Shown one piece after another: positions 46,388 through 59,300 of a stretch of 64,000 nucleotides of DNA (positions are counted from its first letter, which is position 1; every line of letters begins with the position of its first letter). Source of the stretch: Seiridium cupressi. Its lineage: Eukaryota > Ascomycota > Sordariomycetes > Amphisphaeriales > Sporocadaceae. The stretch spans positions 124,001-188,000 of the forward strand of contig JARVKI010000007.1 in the NCBI GenBank assembly GCA_036674765.1, written 5' to 3'. Under the pieces are notes generated by a model, which saw nothing but the letters and a program-made list of their open reading frames with translations, was not told the origin of the DNA and made no database searches. The position numbers and the translations under genes are program-made.

Positions 46388-48065
46388 TTATACCCTCTCA
46401 TCACCCTGCTCATTCTTAACTCCGTTCGCGGTCGCTGTTGACCGTTCAAAGTTGTTATATGGGCGGTTTCTCAGAGCAGAGCGGATCGATGACTCCGGTC
46501 GCTGCACCCAGGTGTGGTAGCTGGATTCACTGTAGGGGAATAAGACCTTGTTGCGCGAGGATTCGACATATTCTGACATGCGAGGCTTGGGACGGGCAGC
46601 AATAGTCTCCATGTCGTCCATCACCTGCTTGCAGTAGAGTTCGAGGGGCAGATCGTTCACATCCGAGCCGAAAGGGTTCTCAATCTCGCGACCGATGAAT
46701 AAAATGCCAAGGATAATGTACGAAGCAACCATGCTAGCGGGAATGGCGATCCACCCAAGTGATCCGACAAGCTGGAAGGGCAAAACCAGGATATATCCCC
46801 AGGTGATTTGGGAGAAGGCGATGGTGTAGGCGATGGGTAGTGGGGTGTTCAGGACACGATCGGTTCCGGTGAGCACATCATTAAGAGCGCCAATGCCATT
46901 GTCTGTGTTCTGGTTAGCCACCGCATACACACCATGTCGGTCAAGGACTACAGGAAACTTACAGAGACCGGTCTGTGTCATGGGGACAGGCAACTGGCCG
47001 TTTGCGACGCAATCGTCCGCGTAGGCACTCAAGTAGCATATAATCTCGAGAGGAAGGTTGCCAGTCGGGCTGGTAGCCTTCTTCAAGGTCTTGCGAGGGT
47101 TGGAAGCAGCAAAGGAGATGCCAAGTCGGTCACCAGTAGCCTTGAAGAAGTTTGGTTCTTTCGCCTTGAAAACGTTCTCATCCGTCGCGCTCTTTGCAAA
47201 AGTGTCCAAGTGATCGATGAGATCGCCGAGGCCTTGGTAGTCGCTGTAAGGCTCGAAACGCAGTCTGTGCTTCAATGCCACAGCAAACGCAACCAGCATA
47301 TTCATGGCAGTCCTGGCACGACTGGTTAGCGACAAGCTCAATGATTGCCATTTTTCCGGGTCGGTATTGCAATAAATCAACGCTGCAGTCATGACTTACA
47401 GTTTTGCGAGGACATCCTCTTTCTCTAAGCCAGGCCGCTCACAGACATGAATCCAGAAAACACGTCCTAGAGACTGACATGTCAAGGCCAATTGGCCCCA
47501 ATATCTTCGACCCTCGGCATATCTCTCATAAGCCGTCGAGCTTCGGAAGGAAAGACCCAGACCAACGACGAAACCGGTTACCGTGAGTAGCACACTCCCG
47601 ACACTTAGGTTGATATGAGTCAACATTGTGACTACAGTAATCCATGTCGACCATGCAGTGACGAAGATAAGCGGCACTACCATTTTTGGAGTGATGGAGC
47701 CATGCATCTGAAGGAACAACGGCCATTTTGAGTGCTTTGCAATGTCTCTCGGTCCAGACTAGAAAATGGTCAGCGATAGTGCCCAACAAGCATGCGGACT
47801 TCTTTTTGCTTGGGTGATTCGGGATTTGACTTACAAAGTAATCGTCCATGTCGAGACTAGTGTTCTTCCGACTGAAAGGATTCGGCGTGGCTGCGCGCGG
47901 AGATATGGGATACTCGTCCTGCAGAGTGGTCGTGGTGCTCCGCTCCGTCTTGATCGGGGCGGGCTGGTTATCGTTCGCAGCGTGGGCGCCTCCATGGCCG
48001 ATGGTGTGTGTCACGACCGGCTCAGCTCCGTGAGAGCCTCCGTGACCACCACCTTCTTCACCCAT
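46388..48065 (-). CDS. bestrophin-like anion channel (RFP-TM/UPF0187 family)
   Basis: Four exons: 48065..47835, 47758..47400, 47321..46963 and 46902..46388, giving 487 residues. The first 75 residues are hydrophilic and His/Gly-rich. The membrane domain begins near K-H-S-K-W-P-L-F-L-Q-M-H-G-S. Family hallmarks follow: G-L-G-L-S-F-R-S-S-T-A-Y-E-R-Y-A-E-G-R-R-Y-W, and N-M-L-V-A-F-A-V-A-L-K-H-R-L-R-F-E restored across intron 2. The third intron (46903..46962) is exactly 60 nt and stop-free, so it can be mistaken for coding; removing it gives T-G-L-Y-N-G-I-G-A-L-N-D-V-L-T-G-T-D-R-V-L. Fungal members are thought to conduct chloride or similar anions; location is unproven. Confidence 0.92.
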
Positions 48066-50231
48066 TGCAACAGACTCGAGCGGTTTTTCTTGGTTCGGTG
48101 GGGAGTGACTCGATCGCGGCTCGTATTTGTCGCGGTGTGGTGGCCGAGGACGCTAAGCTTCAAGGCAATGCTGGTACTAATACTAATAACGTTGATGCCT
48201 TTGTAGAACGACCTTGGAGCCTGCCAGACCGAACTTTTAAAGAGCGAGGGTAAGAAGAAATATATATGGGGAACAGAACGAGTGGCAATAGCTTCACATT
48301 CGAGAAGAAACTACAGCTGCAAGCTCATCCCAGCGACGGCGCAGGAATCTTTTTTAATTCTTCTTCAGCTGCCGGGATCATGGGCGGCTCCCGGTCCGCG
48401 CCCCTGCGTGAAAACGAATCCTGTGCTGCATCTAGGCCTCCCTGTAAGTGCTGCTGCCCTTTTCGGGGGGCATCTCAGGGGCGATCCCTCGCCGCGTTCA
48501 GCCACGCCGGGCACGTTGGCGCGGCCTCAATGGCAGTTGAGGTGCGTTTTTGAAACGGTTGATAATCTCAGGGACACGAATGGGTGGCCTGGGCGGGACC
48601 AAGCGGTCGAATGGGAACCCACGGGCTACGTGGGAGCTCCCGCAATGGGACTTGGCTTTTCCAGGGGTTCGCATTTCCCATGGACGGCGCTGACTAGGGG
48701 GCCCCCGTAGTGTTCCCCGGGAATTTTGGTCTTTTGCTAGACGTTTGATGTCGGACATGCCCGCGGCAGTCTCAAACGCCTGTCGAGCGAGCTCATGTGC
48801 AGGACTCGTTTCATCCACATGAGCGGGAAGAAACAATCAGATACAACGCCGGTCGAGCGAGCGTTGAACCAGAAATTGTCGGTAGACGCCATGGTCAACG
48901 GTTCGTGGATCTGGGGAAGCGAACTTCGTTTTCCTTCGCTAAAAGAGACTCGATCCACGTACGTAGCGTGCTCCATTGTGGCAGTGTTCTTAGTCCGCTC
49001 ACTCAGTCGTCCGATGCGTGGCAGGAGTCCGCAAATAGTACCCAGTCGGTAATTGCCCAGAGATCAGACGAAATGACAATGCCTGGGCCGACACCATCGT
49101 CGTATCCTCACGAGTGTCCGAGGTTTCGCATGCCGAGGTGTTACTGGCTGTGCCTGATCACTGAGGTCTCATCGCTCCCATAATGCAACCCCGCCGAGTT
49201 GCGCTGGCTGCTTACCTACATAAAGGCACACCGAAATACCTGCAGCAATCCTGACGCAGGGGCAAGGAACATCTGGACATCTAGAATTTTGTTTAATGGT
49301 AATAGTGAGCTCGAAAAGCGCGTCGACATTGGTCCGCGAATACGAAAATCCCTAATCGGAATTCAGCGAGCTTGTCTAAGGCATTGCGCCCCCAATATTT
49401 CGCCCAAAGGATTGCATCTGGGGAAGTTGGTGGGTATAGTTCAGCCTCAACCCCACCATCTTCGCAACAGATCGGACGGTGTGGCAGCCAGATCTGCGTG
49501 GCTTGTCAGCACCGGCTATTGAATTACTTCATGGGTTCCAGCTACGAGTGAACATGAGTCGTCGAGGGGAAGAGCGAGAAGGAGAAACCACATTCCTCTA
49601 TGCAGACATATGTACAACATGGGATTTCTCCAACAACGTATTTACACCATGTCCTTGTTTAGATAGATGTGCTACCACGGGACCGTGAACGGGACCATCG
49701 TGATGCAAGCCTAATGTAAATTTTCTTTCTTTTCTTTTCTTATCTTGCTAAAAGATTGTGATATAAGACGGGGGGTGGTCACAAAATAAAGACCTTCTTG
49801 ACGGGACATGGAAGTAAGTCATTTCTCTATGTACCTGCAGAGGTCACGCAACCCAGCTCTTCGGTTTGCATCCTTTCGCCCATGCTGTGTAACTTGATAG
49901 GCAGTTCCACGTTACACAATGAAGGCCCAGGTTTCCAGGTCAAGAACAGTGATGAATGAGGATTGCTTCGTCTATCCTTCGGCCTAAACACCGTGATACT
50001 GCTATCGATTATTCTTTTCGTTGATCCCCCCGTATATAAAACCCCCCGAGAGAGGACATGAACCCTTACTCCACCGAAAATGAGATCAAGATCAAGGATT
50101 ATCATCAATCGTGCCTCATCTCGCATCTGCTCGTCCACATGCAATAAATCAGAACCCAATCGCAATGCCCGAACCCACTTCTACATCGCACCGTAAACAA
50201 ACTGAACACCATAGCTACGTACAGACTGCGT
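48066..50231. other. intergenic region, partly GC-rich
   Basis: About 2.2 kb with no supported gene. The first 700 bp upstream of the bestrophin gene are GC-rich with open frames on both strands but no motifs; the rest includes a TTTTC-rich tract near 49721..49742. Confidence 0.5.
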
Positions 50232-52078
50232 TCACGCATACACAGACACCCGACTCGACTTCTCATCCTTCTCCTTCTTCTTCTTGAACATGTTCTTCAG
50301 CATATTATCCTTGCTCTTCCCGCGGATCACCATGTCGATGCTGTTCTCCTTGTCTCTCGACCCATCGTCCAACATCTTGGGCTCACGCCTCGACTTCTCC
50401 GTGCGTTTCGAGGCAGAACTCTTGTGACTCCGATGGCTGCGTTCACTTCCAGCATCACTCTCGGTATCCTTGAAACCGCGGCTGCTTTTCCTGTCTGGAA
50501 CATCCAAATCGTCCACCGCTCGGCTCCGGCTGCTCTTGTGCGTATGCGATGACTTGTGGCTCTTGGATGATTTGTGCGTCTTTGAGGTCTTGGCCGTTCG
50601 CCCACTACGCACGGTCTGCGCGTCGTCAACATTATATTGACTGCGCATGGCGTCCGGTGTGATGAGTTCGAGATCTGCACTCTCGCCATCACCAAGACCG
50701 TCCTCGTCATAAGGTGTAATGCCGCGGCGCCAGGTCTCGATCGAGCTTAATTCCTCCTCGATCACGAGTGCTTCATCAAAACCAGCGCTGTATTCCGAGG
50801 GAGGGTACGGCAGGACGTTGTCTCGACCCATTGGCAGGTCGCCGACAGGATAGTGCATCTGAGAAGTCTGCTCCGCTTCGAATGCCATGGGCGCTTCCGC
50901 TTCTTTTCCTTCCTTGATCTTTTTGATGATCTTCCAGCCGCCGAACATGACAACGGTAACGCCAACCGTCAAACCCGCTGCAATCAAGAACTGAGGGCTT
51001 GCCAGGAGAGCAAACACGGCTGGACTTCCGGCTTTGAGCGCGCCGAGGAAGGACGGCGACATCTTGCTTAGCAAAGTCGACAGCTCTGCTAGTGTCAACG
51101 CAACAGCCGCCGCCGCATCGGGTTTGGTCTTGAGATGGTCGATCATATGATTTGCGGTGTGATGCATACAATGCGCCTCCGTAAGTAAGCCTTCGATGCG
51201 CTCCATGAGCGTGTGCGCCTGCTGCTCCTTTGCGGCCGCTTTGTACGCCGGGTCCAAGTCCACACGGGATTCTAGATCTGGTGGGATGTTTCCATACGCC
51301 AGGTTCATGTCAATCTCCTTCTCCTTCTTCTTCTTCTTGAGCGAAGGATCTGACTGCGAGCGGACCATGTCGTAGCCCGCTGCAGGCTGGGGTCTTGGTG
51401 GCATCATGGGAGCATACTCTACCGGCATCGTAGGGTAATGCTGCATAGTCGGCCGGCTGAGCGCCGTGTCCCACGGTACGGTTTCCGCATAAGGCGATCG
51501 GTAGGCAACGGGAGCCCTGGATGGCGTCACGGCAGAGATCTCTGTCAGTGTCTCCAAGTTGGACTCTGTCAGGGCGGGCCTGCCTCTCGACCGCTCCTGC
51601 TCTGTGTGGCTCCTTGAATGCCTGGAACGATGGCTCCGGCGGGAAGATGTGTGTGAGTTGACATCATCATGCGACATCCGGCGACCCGGCGCGGGTCTTA
51701 TGTATTCGACTTCATCGTAGTACTGCGGGACGGCGGCAACGTCGTAAGTGTTGCTCCGCTTGACGGCCCGCTCGGCCTTGATGGCCGCCTTTTTCTCTTG
51801 ATACGTCGCCTTTGCTTCTTTGAATAGACCGAACAGATGCTTGCCCTGTGCGATTCAAGAGATCTTATTAGCAAGGTGCGCCTGTCGCCTGCATGCCATT
51901 CTCCTGTCTGTCTGGCTGCTGCTGCTGTTGGGCTCCATAAGCGCGGTAGACGCAGTAGGGCCGCTTTGGTGTTGCGGGGTACAGGAATACGAAGACAGAC
52001 GTAGTGTGTTACGAATCGACTTACGTTGGTTATAATCTTCCCCGAGTTGTTGATAATAGTAACTGTCTCAATGGCCAT
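50232..52078 (-). CDS. disordered protein with a single hydrophobic segment, unknown function
   Basis: Two exons, 52078..52025 and 51845..50232, give 555 residues. Exon 1 encodes MAIETVTIINNSGKIITN and joins at a GTAAGT...CACAG intron to G-K-H-L-F-G-L-F-K-E-A-K. The conserved-looking N-terminus is followed by Ser/Arg/His-rich disorder. Between about residues 225 and 330 is the only folded-looking part: helices (T-L-M-E-R-I-E-G-L-L-T-E-A) and a hydrophobic stretch F-L-I-A-A-G-L-T-V-G-V-T-V-V-M-F-G-G-W followed by basic residues, which could insert in a membrane. The C-terminal 150 residues are repetitive K-S-S-x-x-x-H-K-S-S motifs ending in a Lys-rich tail. No family recognised. Confidence 0.8.
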
Positions 52079-53756
52079 TCTTTCCCCGACCTTTTTTTTG
52101 AAAATGTCGAGTTTGGGTTGAACTGCCTGCGTCACCAGCAAGAGCGGCGATGGACGGAAGGTCGCTCCTTTTGGAAGATGGCAGAGGAGCCTGCGGGAGC
52201 TAGCAATAGCTGGAGGCCCCCTGAGTGGCAGGTTTGGCGGTGTGCACACAAAGGAACGGTCGGCTTCGTCGCTACGACGTAGATTCTTGATCGTGGGCTT
52301 GTCTCAACAGCGGTATAAGTGTCTGACCCAGGGATATCCTGACTACGCAAAAAATGGGAACTCGTCTCGGGCTGGATGGTATTTAGAGGGGACCACGGAG
52401 CGATCAATGGGTCCTGGCACTTTCATCCAACCGCCCATTCGGGTTTCCTGATTGAAGGGCCGCCAGCGGTGATTGGATGTCGCTCGATCATCAGGCGTCC
52501 TTGCAGCGGCACAATTTCACCCTCTACCCCTCGCGCCCTCGAATCTTGAATTGGCAAACAATGCAAGGCCCGACGATGAGCACTGGCACTCACGAGGCGA
52601 CAGCAGGAACTCCCAGGCAGATGCAAGCGACATGCACAGTGATGTGATACCAGCCCGGTCATTGGGCTACCTCCAGCTTCCATTATGAGGAGTTACACCG
52701 CAGAAACGTGCAATATGCACCACATGCACTCGAAGGTTTGCAGGCTGCAATCCCAGTTGGACCTCAATGCAGGACCCAAACGCGCAGACAACCCATGCTT
52801 CTCACGCCGTGATACGGTCCCCTGTGGATGGGAAGAGCCTGAAAAGAGGGCTCCTTTCCCAGATTCCAGGGTCGAAGCAGCGCGGGAACACGGCTTCGAG
52901 TCGGGCTTCGATTCGCAACCCTCAGCCAGCAGCCAGTCACCACGATGAATTGTCCTGCAGGCCTCAGCTATGGAAACAAGTGGCTCCTATCGGCGCCAGT
53001 GCTGCTGGCGGGGCTACATGGGCGCATAGTGGTCTCCACCTTTGTCAGAGGGCCCATCTCCTATTGACCGCCACTGGGTAGTGCACAGAGATGCGCAAAA
53101 GCCTGCGAGCCTTGGTGAGGTCACGATAAGGGCCAAGAAGCTGAGAGGATTGCGAATGTCTAGTTAGCTCGTGGACCTGATCAGCAATGCAGCCGCCTGC
53201 CCCGGCGGCCGGACTGACAAGCTCGTCCCACTTTGACAGCCTTCCTCCTCCGATTGGGCTGAGGTCAAGTCGCGAGGAGGCTGGGGACCGTTATTACTGA
53301 TGGCTGGCGGCAGAAAATCGTCACACAGCAGGAGGTTGCGCATAGAACGCAGAACCCCGGTAAATCAGGCTCTTCCCAGTACATGTAGAGACAGATGCCA
53401 GACTGGCGTTGCGGGGTGCATGAGGTTGTACGACAAGCACGTGACAATAGGGGACCAGTAAATAAGAGTCTCTGAGTATTATCGTCGACAGCTTGAAATC
53501 CCGGGCCCACAAGACTGACGACTACCGGTGAGTACAGTTTGAGGAGATTGGTAGGGCTAACTAGTATCATGTATACGGTGGCTCCGTGAAGCCATCGTGG
53601 ATCGTGGGTCACAACTATACACCGCTCAACGTTGTAAACTTAGCAGCAGAAACCTGCGGGGACATTGTAGATGGATATTGTCCAAATTAATCCGTAAACG
53701 CAAAACACTTGCTATCAAAATAGTTGATCTACACGGATAGGCACACCGAATCGGAA
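52079..53756. other. intergenic region
   Basis: About 1.7 kb between the start of the disordered-protein gene and the 3' end of the large membrane protein gene, both minus strand. Short frames only; nothing supported. Confidence 0.5.
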
Positions 53757-56366
53757 CTATGCCCTTCCTCGGAAAAGACTTCCTTCACTCCGGATCTGCC
53801 TTACATCGCCTTCAAGGCCGAATCCAAATCTTGGCGTTTCTCCCTCTTCACTCATTCCACGGCTCTGATACCGGGTATCCTCCGGCACGGCTCCGAGAGC
53901 AGTTGGTCGGTGTATCAAGCCATAGCCCACTTTGAGGTGCCTGACGCCCGACGGGATTTCCCCTCTGTCCTCCTTCCACATGACCTTTTCTAACGCAGGT
54001 CCTCGTGTCGCAGCAACGATGCTAGAGAACCGCGTATCGTAGAGACGGCCCTCGTTGGCGAGCACGGCGCCAGTGCCCAGAACAACAGCGGTTACAGCAC
54101 ATAAGAAGGCGCAACTGTAGACAATCCAGAGATCGCGCGCGATGTATTTGTACCTATTTTCCCAACGCGTTCGAGTGCATGGCCACAAGGTCGAATCATC
54201 ACCCGCTGTGTCGCCGGTGATCTCCCAAGGTTTTGCAGCCCACGTGATTGACAGCAGGAGATGGTTCGAAAACATGGAGAGGATGATATCTTCATAAAGG
54301 TCCTGGACGCGCTCCTGAAGATCAGGATAAGGGAACCACTCCTGCTTCGGATTGAGTAACTTGGTCTGTAACGCTTTGGTTACGGCGATAGGAGTTTGAG
54401 TGGACGCCGAGTTTAGTGTCCCATTGATGACGTCGCGTAGGACGAATCCAATTGAATGGAAGGCGGACAGGCGTCGATAGCATCTAACATTTGTCAAGTT
54501 GGACATCGGATAGGGGTACACATAACCGGTTTCTGGTGTTGCTGTAGTATTGTCGTTGGTACCGTCGTTGGCATCGACGCCCGGCAGGTATGTTGTGTTC
54601 ATCACGGGCCAAAGAAACTTTCTATCCACCACTTTAGTGGTCTGATCCTTTCCCTCGTAGGTAAAGTTGACCGTATAAGCCGTCTCGTAGTGCTCGCACG
54701 CGAAGATCTTGGGCACAAAAGACTCGTTCCACCCGGGTACAGTTCTGTTGGCGGGGGTCGTTTCGTTAGGTTTCACTTTTTCCACGTACCCAGCCCAGAT
54801 CACAGGCTCTGTCCGGAACGCACCCAAGTGCTCCGGCCATGGAGGACCCGTGAGTGGCATCCCTCCAGGGTTTACCTCCTTCAGCTGTGCCTGGGCGTAG
54901 TCACCAGCACTTGTGTGCACGAAGTAGCTATGATCGCCTCGCGGAAGCAACACATCTGTGTCGAACGGAGGTTTTGTGTTGCCCAGATCCTTCACTTTTG
55001 AATCGACACCATTAGCCTGCTCACTACACTTATAACCAGGCGCCACGAACTCGACGATATAAGAGCAATTCCAACCCGACCCACATATCTCCAGTGCAGC
55101 ATTCTTCGCACTTGCTACCTGATGCGAGAAGATCCCTAGACTAGCCGTCGCGCGGAACAGATCCGACGGGCCAGTATAGTAATCATACCAACCCTCTGCG
55201 GTGTTGTTAGGTGTCGTCGCATTCCAATAATTGACGGAGAGCCCGAACAGTCCATCGATTTTTGTCGGGTTTCGGAAGTCCTCCAGCTCTTCCCCAGTAA
55301 AATTTAGGACCTTGACACCTGGACATTTTGCTTGGGAGTCAATGTTCTCAACACTTTCCACCAGCAATGTGTTACTTGTGAGAATGATCATCAGAGGTGT
55401 TAGCCATACAACACCCGCGAGAAGCATTGCGAGCCTCGCTTTTTGGTAAATCTCAACGTTCCAAAGGGCCGAGACATCATCGGTCGCTGCGAACAAGGAG
55501 TCCAGTGCGCCAACGCTCAAGAGCTTGCTGCGTACCGTGACCCAGATCCGCTGTCTGAATGCAGTGATGACGGCAGCAACAAAACCCGCCTTCGCGGCGA
55601 AAGCCAGTATCGTCCCATACCGTAGCATTGCTAGTTGGTTATCCGCTATGTGGCGGTCCAAGGCGGCATAGAACAGGTGATGCCCCACTGCGCAACAGAA
55701 GCCGAACAGCAAGAAAATGTACATGATCCATGCGGGCCGCCACTGCCACCATTTCTTCAGGGTTGGCAAACTGGCCGTGTAAGGGGGCGGCGTGCGAGGT
55801 GTCCGTGTCCAGTCCGAAGCGGTCGGCGGAGTGAGCAAGTACGTTTGAGAATCCCCAGTGACGGCACGGCTGCGCTGGAAGTACTCGCGAGGCGAGAAGG
55901 GGGAGCGATAAGAACTGCCAGGTGAAGAGTAGTATCTGGCGCTGTCCTCAAACTGCATGGGTGCCGGTTTCGGGCGGCTTGGGAAAGAAGGCGTCGGAGG
56001 CGACTGGTGATGTGTGGATGGCTTCTGACTTTGTCGCGGACTAGTAGTCGCTCCATATGGCTGGCTGATGTCGGGAGAGCCCAAGTCCACGCCCTGCATG
56101 CCATCCGCTGGCGGACTGAAAAGCCCTGCGCCGTGCATTGGAAGCCATTGTTGCGACTCTGCCGATACAGCGCGATTGAGAACGTTTGTATCGTCTGCTT
56201 GCGACTGGGAACTCAAGGAGACATCGCTGATATTGCGGTGGTGCGGGGCAGAATCCTCAGTCCTGCGAATTGGCGAAAGCGGTTTTCGGTTCAACGACTG
56301 AATAGAGGACTGGCTTTGATGGGTCTGAGAGCTCGGTCTCTGACTCCAATCTCGAAACTCGGCCAT
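53757..56366 (-). CDS. large fungal membrane protein ('formylmethionine deformylase-like' group)
   Basis: A single exon of 869 residues. The first 200 residues are Ser/Pro-rich and cytosolic-looking. Three hydrophobic helices follow: W-I-M-Y-I-F-L-L-F-G-F-C-C-A-V, Y-G-T-I-L-A-F-A-A-K-A-G-F-V-A-A-V, and L-A-M-L-L-A-G-V-V-W-L-T-P-L-M-I-I-L. A region of about 400 residues comes next, rich in N-X-S/T sites and Cys, then a fourth helix (L-W-I-V-Y-S-C-A-F-L-C-A-V-T-A-V-V-L). This topology puts the glycosylated domain outside the cell or in the lumen. Fungal proteins like this are often annotated as formylmethionine deformylase-like, but no deformylase metal-binding motif (HExxH) is present, so that name should not be read as function. 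Role unknown. Confidence 0.85.
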   Translation of the reverse strand: MAEFRDWSQRPSSQTHQSQSSIQSLNRKPLSPIRRTEDSAPHHRNISDVSLSSQSQADDTNVLNRAVSAESQQWLPMHGAGLFSPPADGMQGVDLGSPDISQPYGATTSPRQSQKPSTHHQSPPTPSFPSRPKPAPMQFEDSARYYSSPGSSYRSPFSPREYFQRSRAVTGDSQTYLLTPPTASDWTRTPRTPPPYTASLPTLKKWWQWRPAWIMYIFLLFGFCCAVGHHLFYAALDRHIADNQLAMLRYGTILAFAAKAGFVAAVITAFRQRIWVTVRSKLLSVGALDSLFAATDDVSALWNVEIYQKARLAMLLAGVVWLTPLMIILTSNTLLVESVENIDSQAKCPGVKVLNFTGEELEDFRNPTKIDGLFGLSVNYWNATTPNNTAEGWYDYYTGPSDLFRATASLGIFSHQVASAKNAALEICGSGWNCSYIVEFVAPGYKCSEQANGVDSKVKDLGNTKPPFDTDVLLPRGDHSYFVHTSAGDYAQAQLKEVNPGGMPLTGPPWPEHLGAFRTEPVIWAGYVEKVKPNETTPANRTVPGWNESFVPKIFACEHYETAYTVNFTYEGKDQTTKVVDRKFLWPVMNTTYLPGVDANDGTNDNTTATPETGYVYPYPMSNLTNVRCYRRLSAFHSIGFVLRDVINGTLNSASTQTPIAVTKALQTKLLNPKQEWFPYPDLQERVQDLYEDIILSMFSNHLLLSITWAAKPWEITGDTAGDDSTLWPCTRTRWENRYKYIARDLWIVYSCAFLCAVTAVVLGTGAVLANEGRLYDTRFSSIVAATRGPALEKVMWKEDRGEIPSGVRHLKVGYGLIHRPTALGAVPEDTRYQSRGMSEEGETPRFGFGLEGDVRQIRSEGSLFRGRA

Positions 56367-59300
56367 GGCTCGTACTGCACCTACATACTTGGATTGACCT
56401 AGACGCTTGAAGAGTCTGCTGGTTGCGTGGTAGCAAACATTCGACAGGTATTAGACTGGCACGCGACAGTATAAGAAGAGGCTGGCCAGTGTAGGAATCA
56501 GAGTAGGGTTTCAAGTCAAGTCTGATAGGTACTCCAGCGATCGGCGGCTCTGTGAGCTCTTGACTAACTATATTACAGAATGAATAGGCTAGAAAGTCGA
56601 TATCCTAGGACGACGGTGCAGTGAGATCTAGGTAGAGGGGTGTCCAAGCTGTTCGGTTCGCAAGCTCAGCACAAACTACATATGCAGTGTCACTTCTGGC
56701 GGTCCTCCGAATCGACCCCGGGGGTTGCAGATTTGGGTCATCGTCCCCATTACATTCAGCCTCTTCAGCCGTCGCTCTCTCCCAGCTCCCGACGTATGAT
56801 CTCCCGGCAGGTAGGCCGTGATTGGACCGTTTACTTAAACTCCGCAGCCAACGGCAACAAGAGAGGGCGGTGGCAGTCTAGACCCTGGCAATATGGTTTC
56901 TGCCAACAGCCAGCCTTACACTAGTTCGTACCTAAAATGTATCCATGTGTCGAGGTCACGACACTTGAAGGACAGGACTTCTACCGGGTCTACGTGGTCT
57001 CCGTTCCTGCGCCTCGAAAGCGACGCTGGACACAGCGGCGTATATCTCCAGCATGACTACTCTGTCCGCCATCAAGCTTCTGTCTTCCAGCCATACAGAT
57101 TGCTACGAAAACATACCCACCAGTCAGCAAACTGTCACGCTAGGACGCGCTGGACGCTGACACGCATGTGGAAGTGGAGCTGGCAAATGAGAATGGCTGT
57201 GCCACGACTCGGCAAGCTCAGAGCTAAATCAGACACCCCCGAGCTTACGTGATACAGACCCGATAGGTGTCTTCTTATATCGGCGACACGGTTTCTGAAC
57301 GCATTCCATATGATTGTCCTGTACGACTCCCCTGCGATTAATGTTGTGCCTGTGGTCATCACTTATCTTGGGTTTCGCAGAGTGCAGGACGCAACTTGCC
57401 CTGGATATACCTACTGTACCCTACCCGGCCAAACTTCAGCCACGTCATCTTGCAATCGCAAGACGTATGGTCTTGGCATGGCTTACGGACGCATGACCAG
57501 TGCCAACACACAGCCGAAGATGTCACATTGTCGATCAGAGTCCCATGTTCCTGTCCATCATAAATATATCGGAGTAAATGGCGCTTCGATAAGAGAACAT
57601 CTTTGTGTGTTTGCGATACACATATGTGTGCGTCGAGCCGTATGTGAATTTGACCCACCCGATAGCCATGAGTGGTCATAGCATAGAGAAGTGCCAAACT
57701 TGATTGACTTGAACCATCTATTCATCTCTGGAATTGTCTTTGTCGGTGAACACCAAGCTGGTGACACTGACGTCGAAAAGGATATTGTCCGGATCCCCGC
57801 ACGATTAGAAAGACAGGCACCTGCAACATAGTACTAATTTATCTTCGCCATTATTGTAGCAAGCCCGATGATTTTGTTATCTAAATCTTTTGTCAAACGC
57901 CTCACTTCCTAGTCGCTCGGTTTGTAGACATTCAGAACGCCTGTCGTACGAATGTAACCAACATGCTAATCACTTCGCAGCGATGTATAAAGCCTTATTA
58001 CCTACACCCCTACTACGAACGAAGCTGAGGAACTCCCCTATTGTCTTCATATTTTGAGGTGCAAAAAACGTGCACTTGTCCCTCCTCCCTATTTGTATCC
58101 ATGAGCATTGTGATATTCATAAACCGACCCCTTTCGAGTAGCATAGAGGCTCACTAAACTTGATATCAATGGCAATCAATGCAGCTACCTGACTCGGATA
58201 TGCATGCCAATCAAAAACGAATGGTTAGTTTCGCAGCACCGTATTGGTCAAGACGAATCGCTCATGTCAGTTGTGCAACACTCGTGCCTTCAAACTGATT
58301 ACCAAGTTGTCGAAAGCTTAAACCGACAGATATACTAAATCTACTGCCAAGGGCGAGAGGATATCGTGCCGTAAATGGTTCTTCTATAACTCGGAATCAC
58401 AACATATCCTAAAGATGAGCACTCTAATTGTAGTGCAGTGATCTTTCCCGTCGATGCAGTAGCTAGCAACAGCACCATGACGAGTATTCACGACACCCAC
58501 CGGCTCTAGATCCACGCTGATATTTGCAGTAATTCGGAGCTATGGTAGTAGTTGAGGCGTTGGCCTTCTCCGCTCGATCTCCGAAGCGCACAACAGGTGT
58601 GATGCCAAGCGAGCCCTGTTTTCAGGTTGGGGTAATACATGGGTGCTGCATCAATACGAATAAGCTTAACCGTCGAATGCCCCACGCGGCAGGTCAATGG
58701 TAGCACTTGCTCCTTTTGAATGTTTGCCGAATGCACCATGTGTTTCATATATATTCTGGATTGGAATCCATCTCCTCGAGGGCAATTGTTCCCCTGAACA
58801 GTTATGCGGGGTAGACCGAAAAGGGACATCCTGACCGACCGCACCAATCGCCACTTAGTTCTCCTTAATTTGCATGAACCAAAGCCAGAACACGTTGGCT
58901 CTTGTCGTCTTCCCATAGCCAATAAATACTACTATAATTTCGCCAAGACACATGGAGAGGGTATAGCTTTAGCCAAGCTTTTCGCTAATTCGGCTCGCCC
59001 GGGGAATCTGGGTTCATCGCATCGTTGTGCAATCTATGCAGAACAGAACGAACGATACGAAGCAGTTTGTATATTCTCCGAGGTGCGAAGTTTCCCGGTT
59101 GCGCTGGCCAGAAGAGCCTGAGCCAGAGTTAGTTTGACATGCTCTAGTCTTTCAGGGCACTGATCAGAACCGCCTGAAACGTCTTCGCGATACCTCCTCA
59201 ATGTATAATGACACGTTGCCCAATACTTATCAATTGGCCACGCAGCAGAATCTTACTCAGTTCTAATGGTCCAAGTAGGGTACGCTTGGTCGGTCGGAGC

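Noticed and set aside
48266..48710. GC-rich plus-strand frames upstream of the bestrophin gene
   Set aside because: Two overlapping frames of similar length with no motif; GC-rich promoter sequence explains them.
58506..58922. 138-codon minus-strand frame
   Set aside because: Amino-acid composition looks random and there is no start context, motif or homologous neighbour exon.
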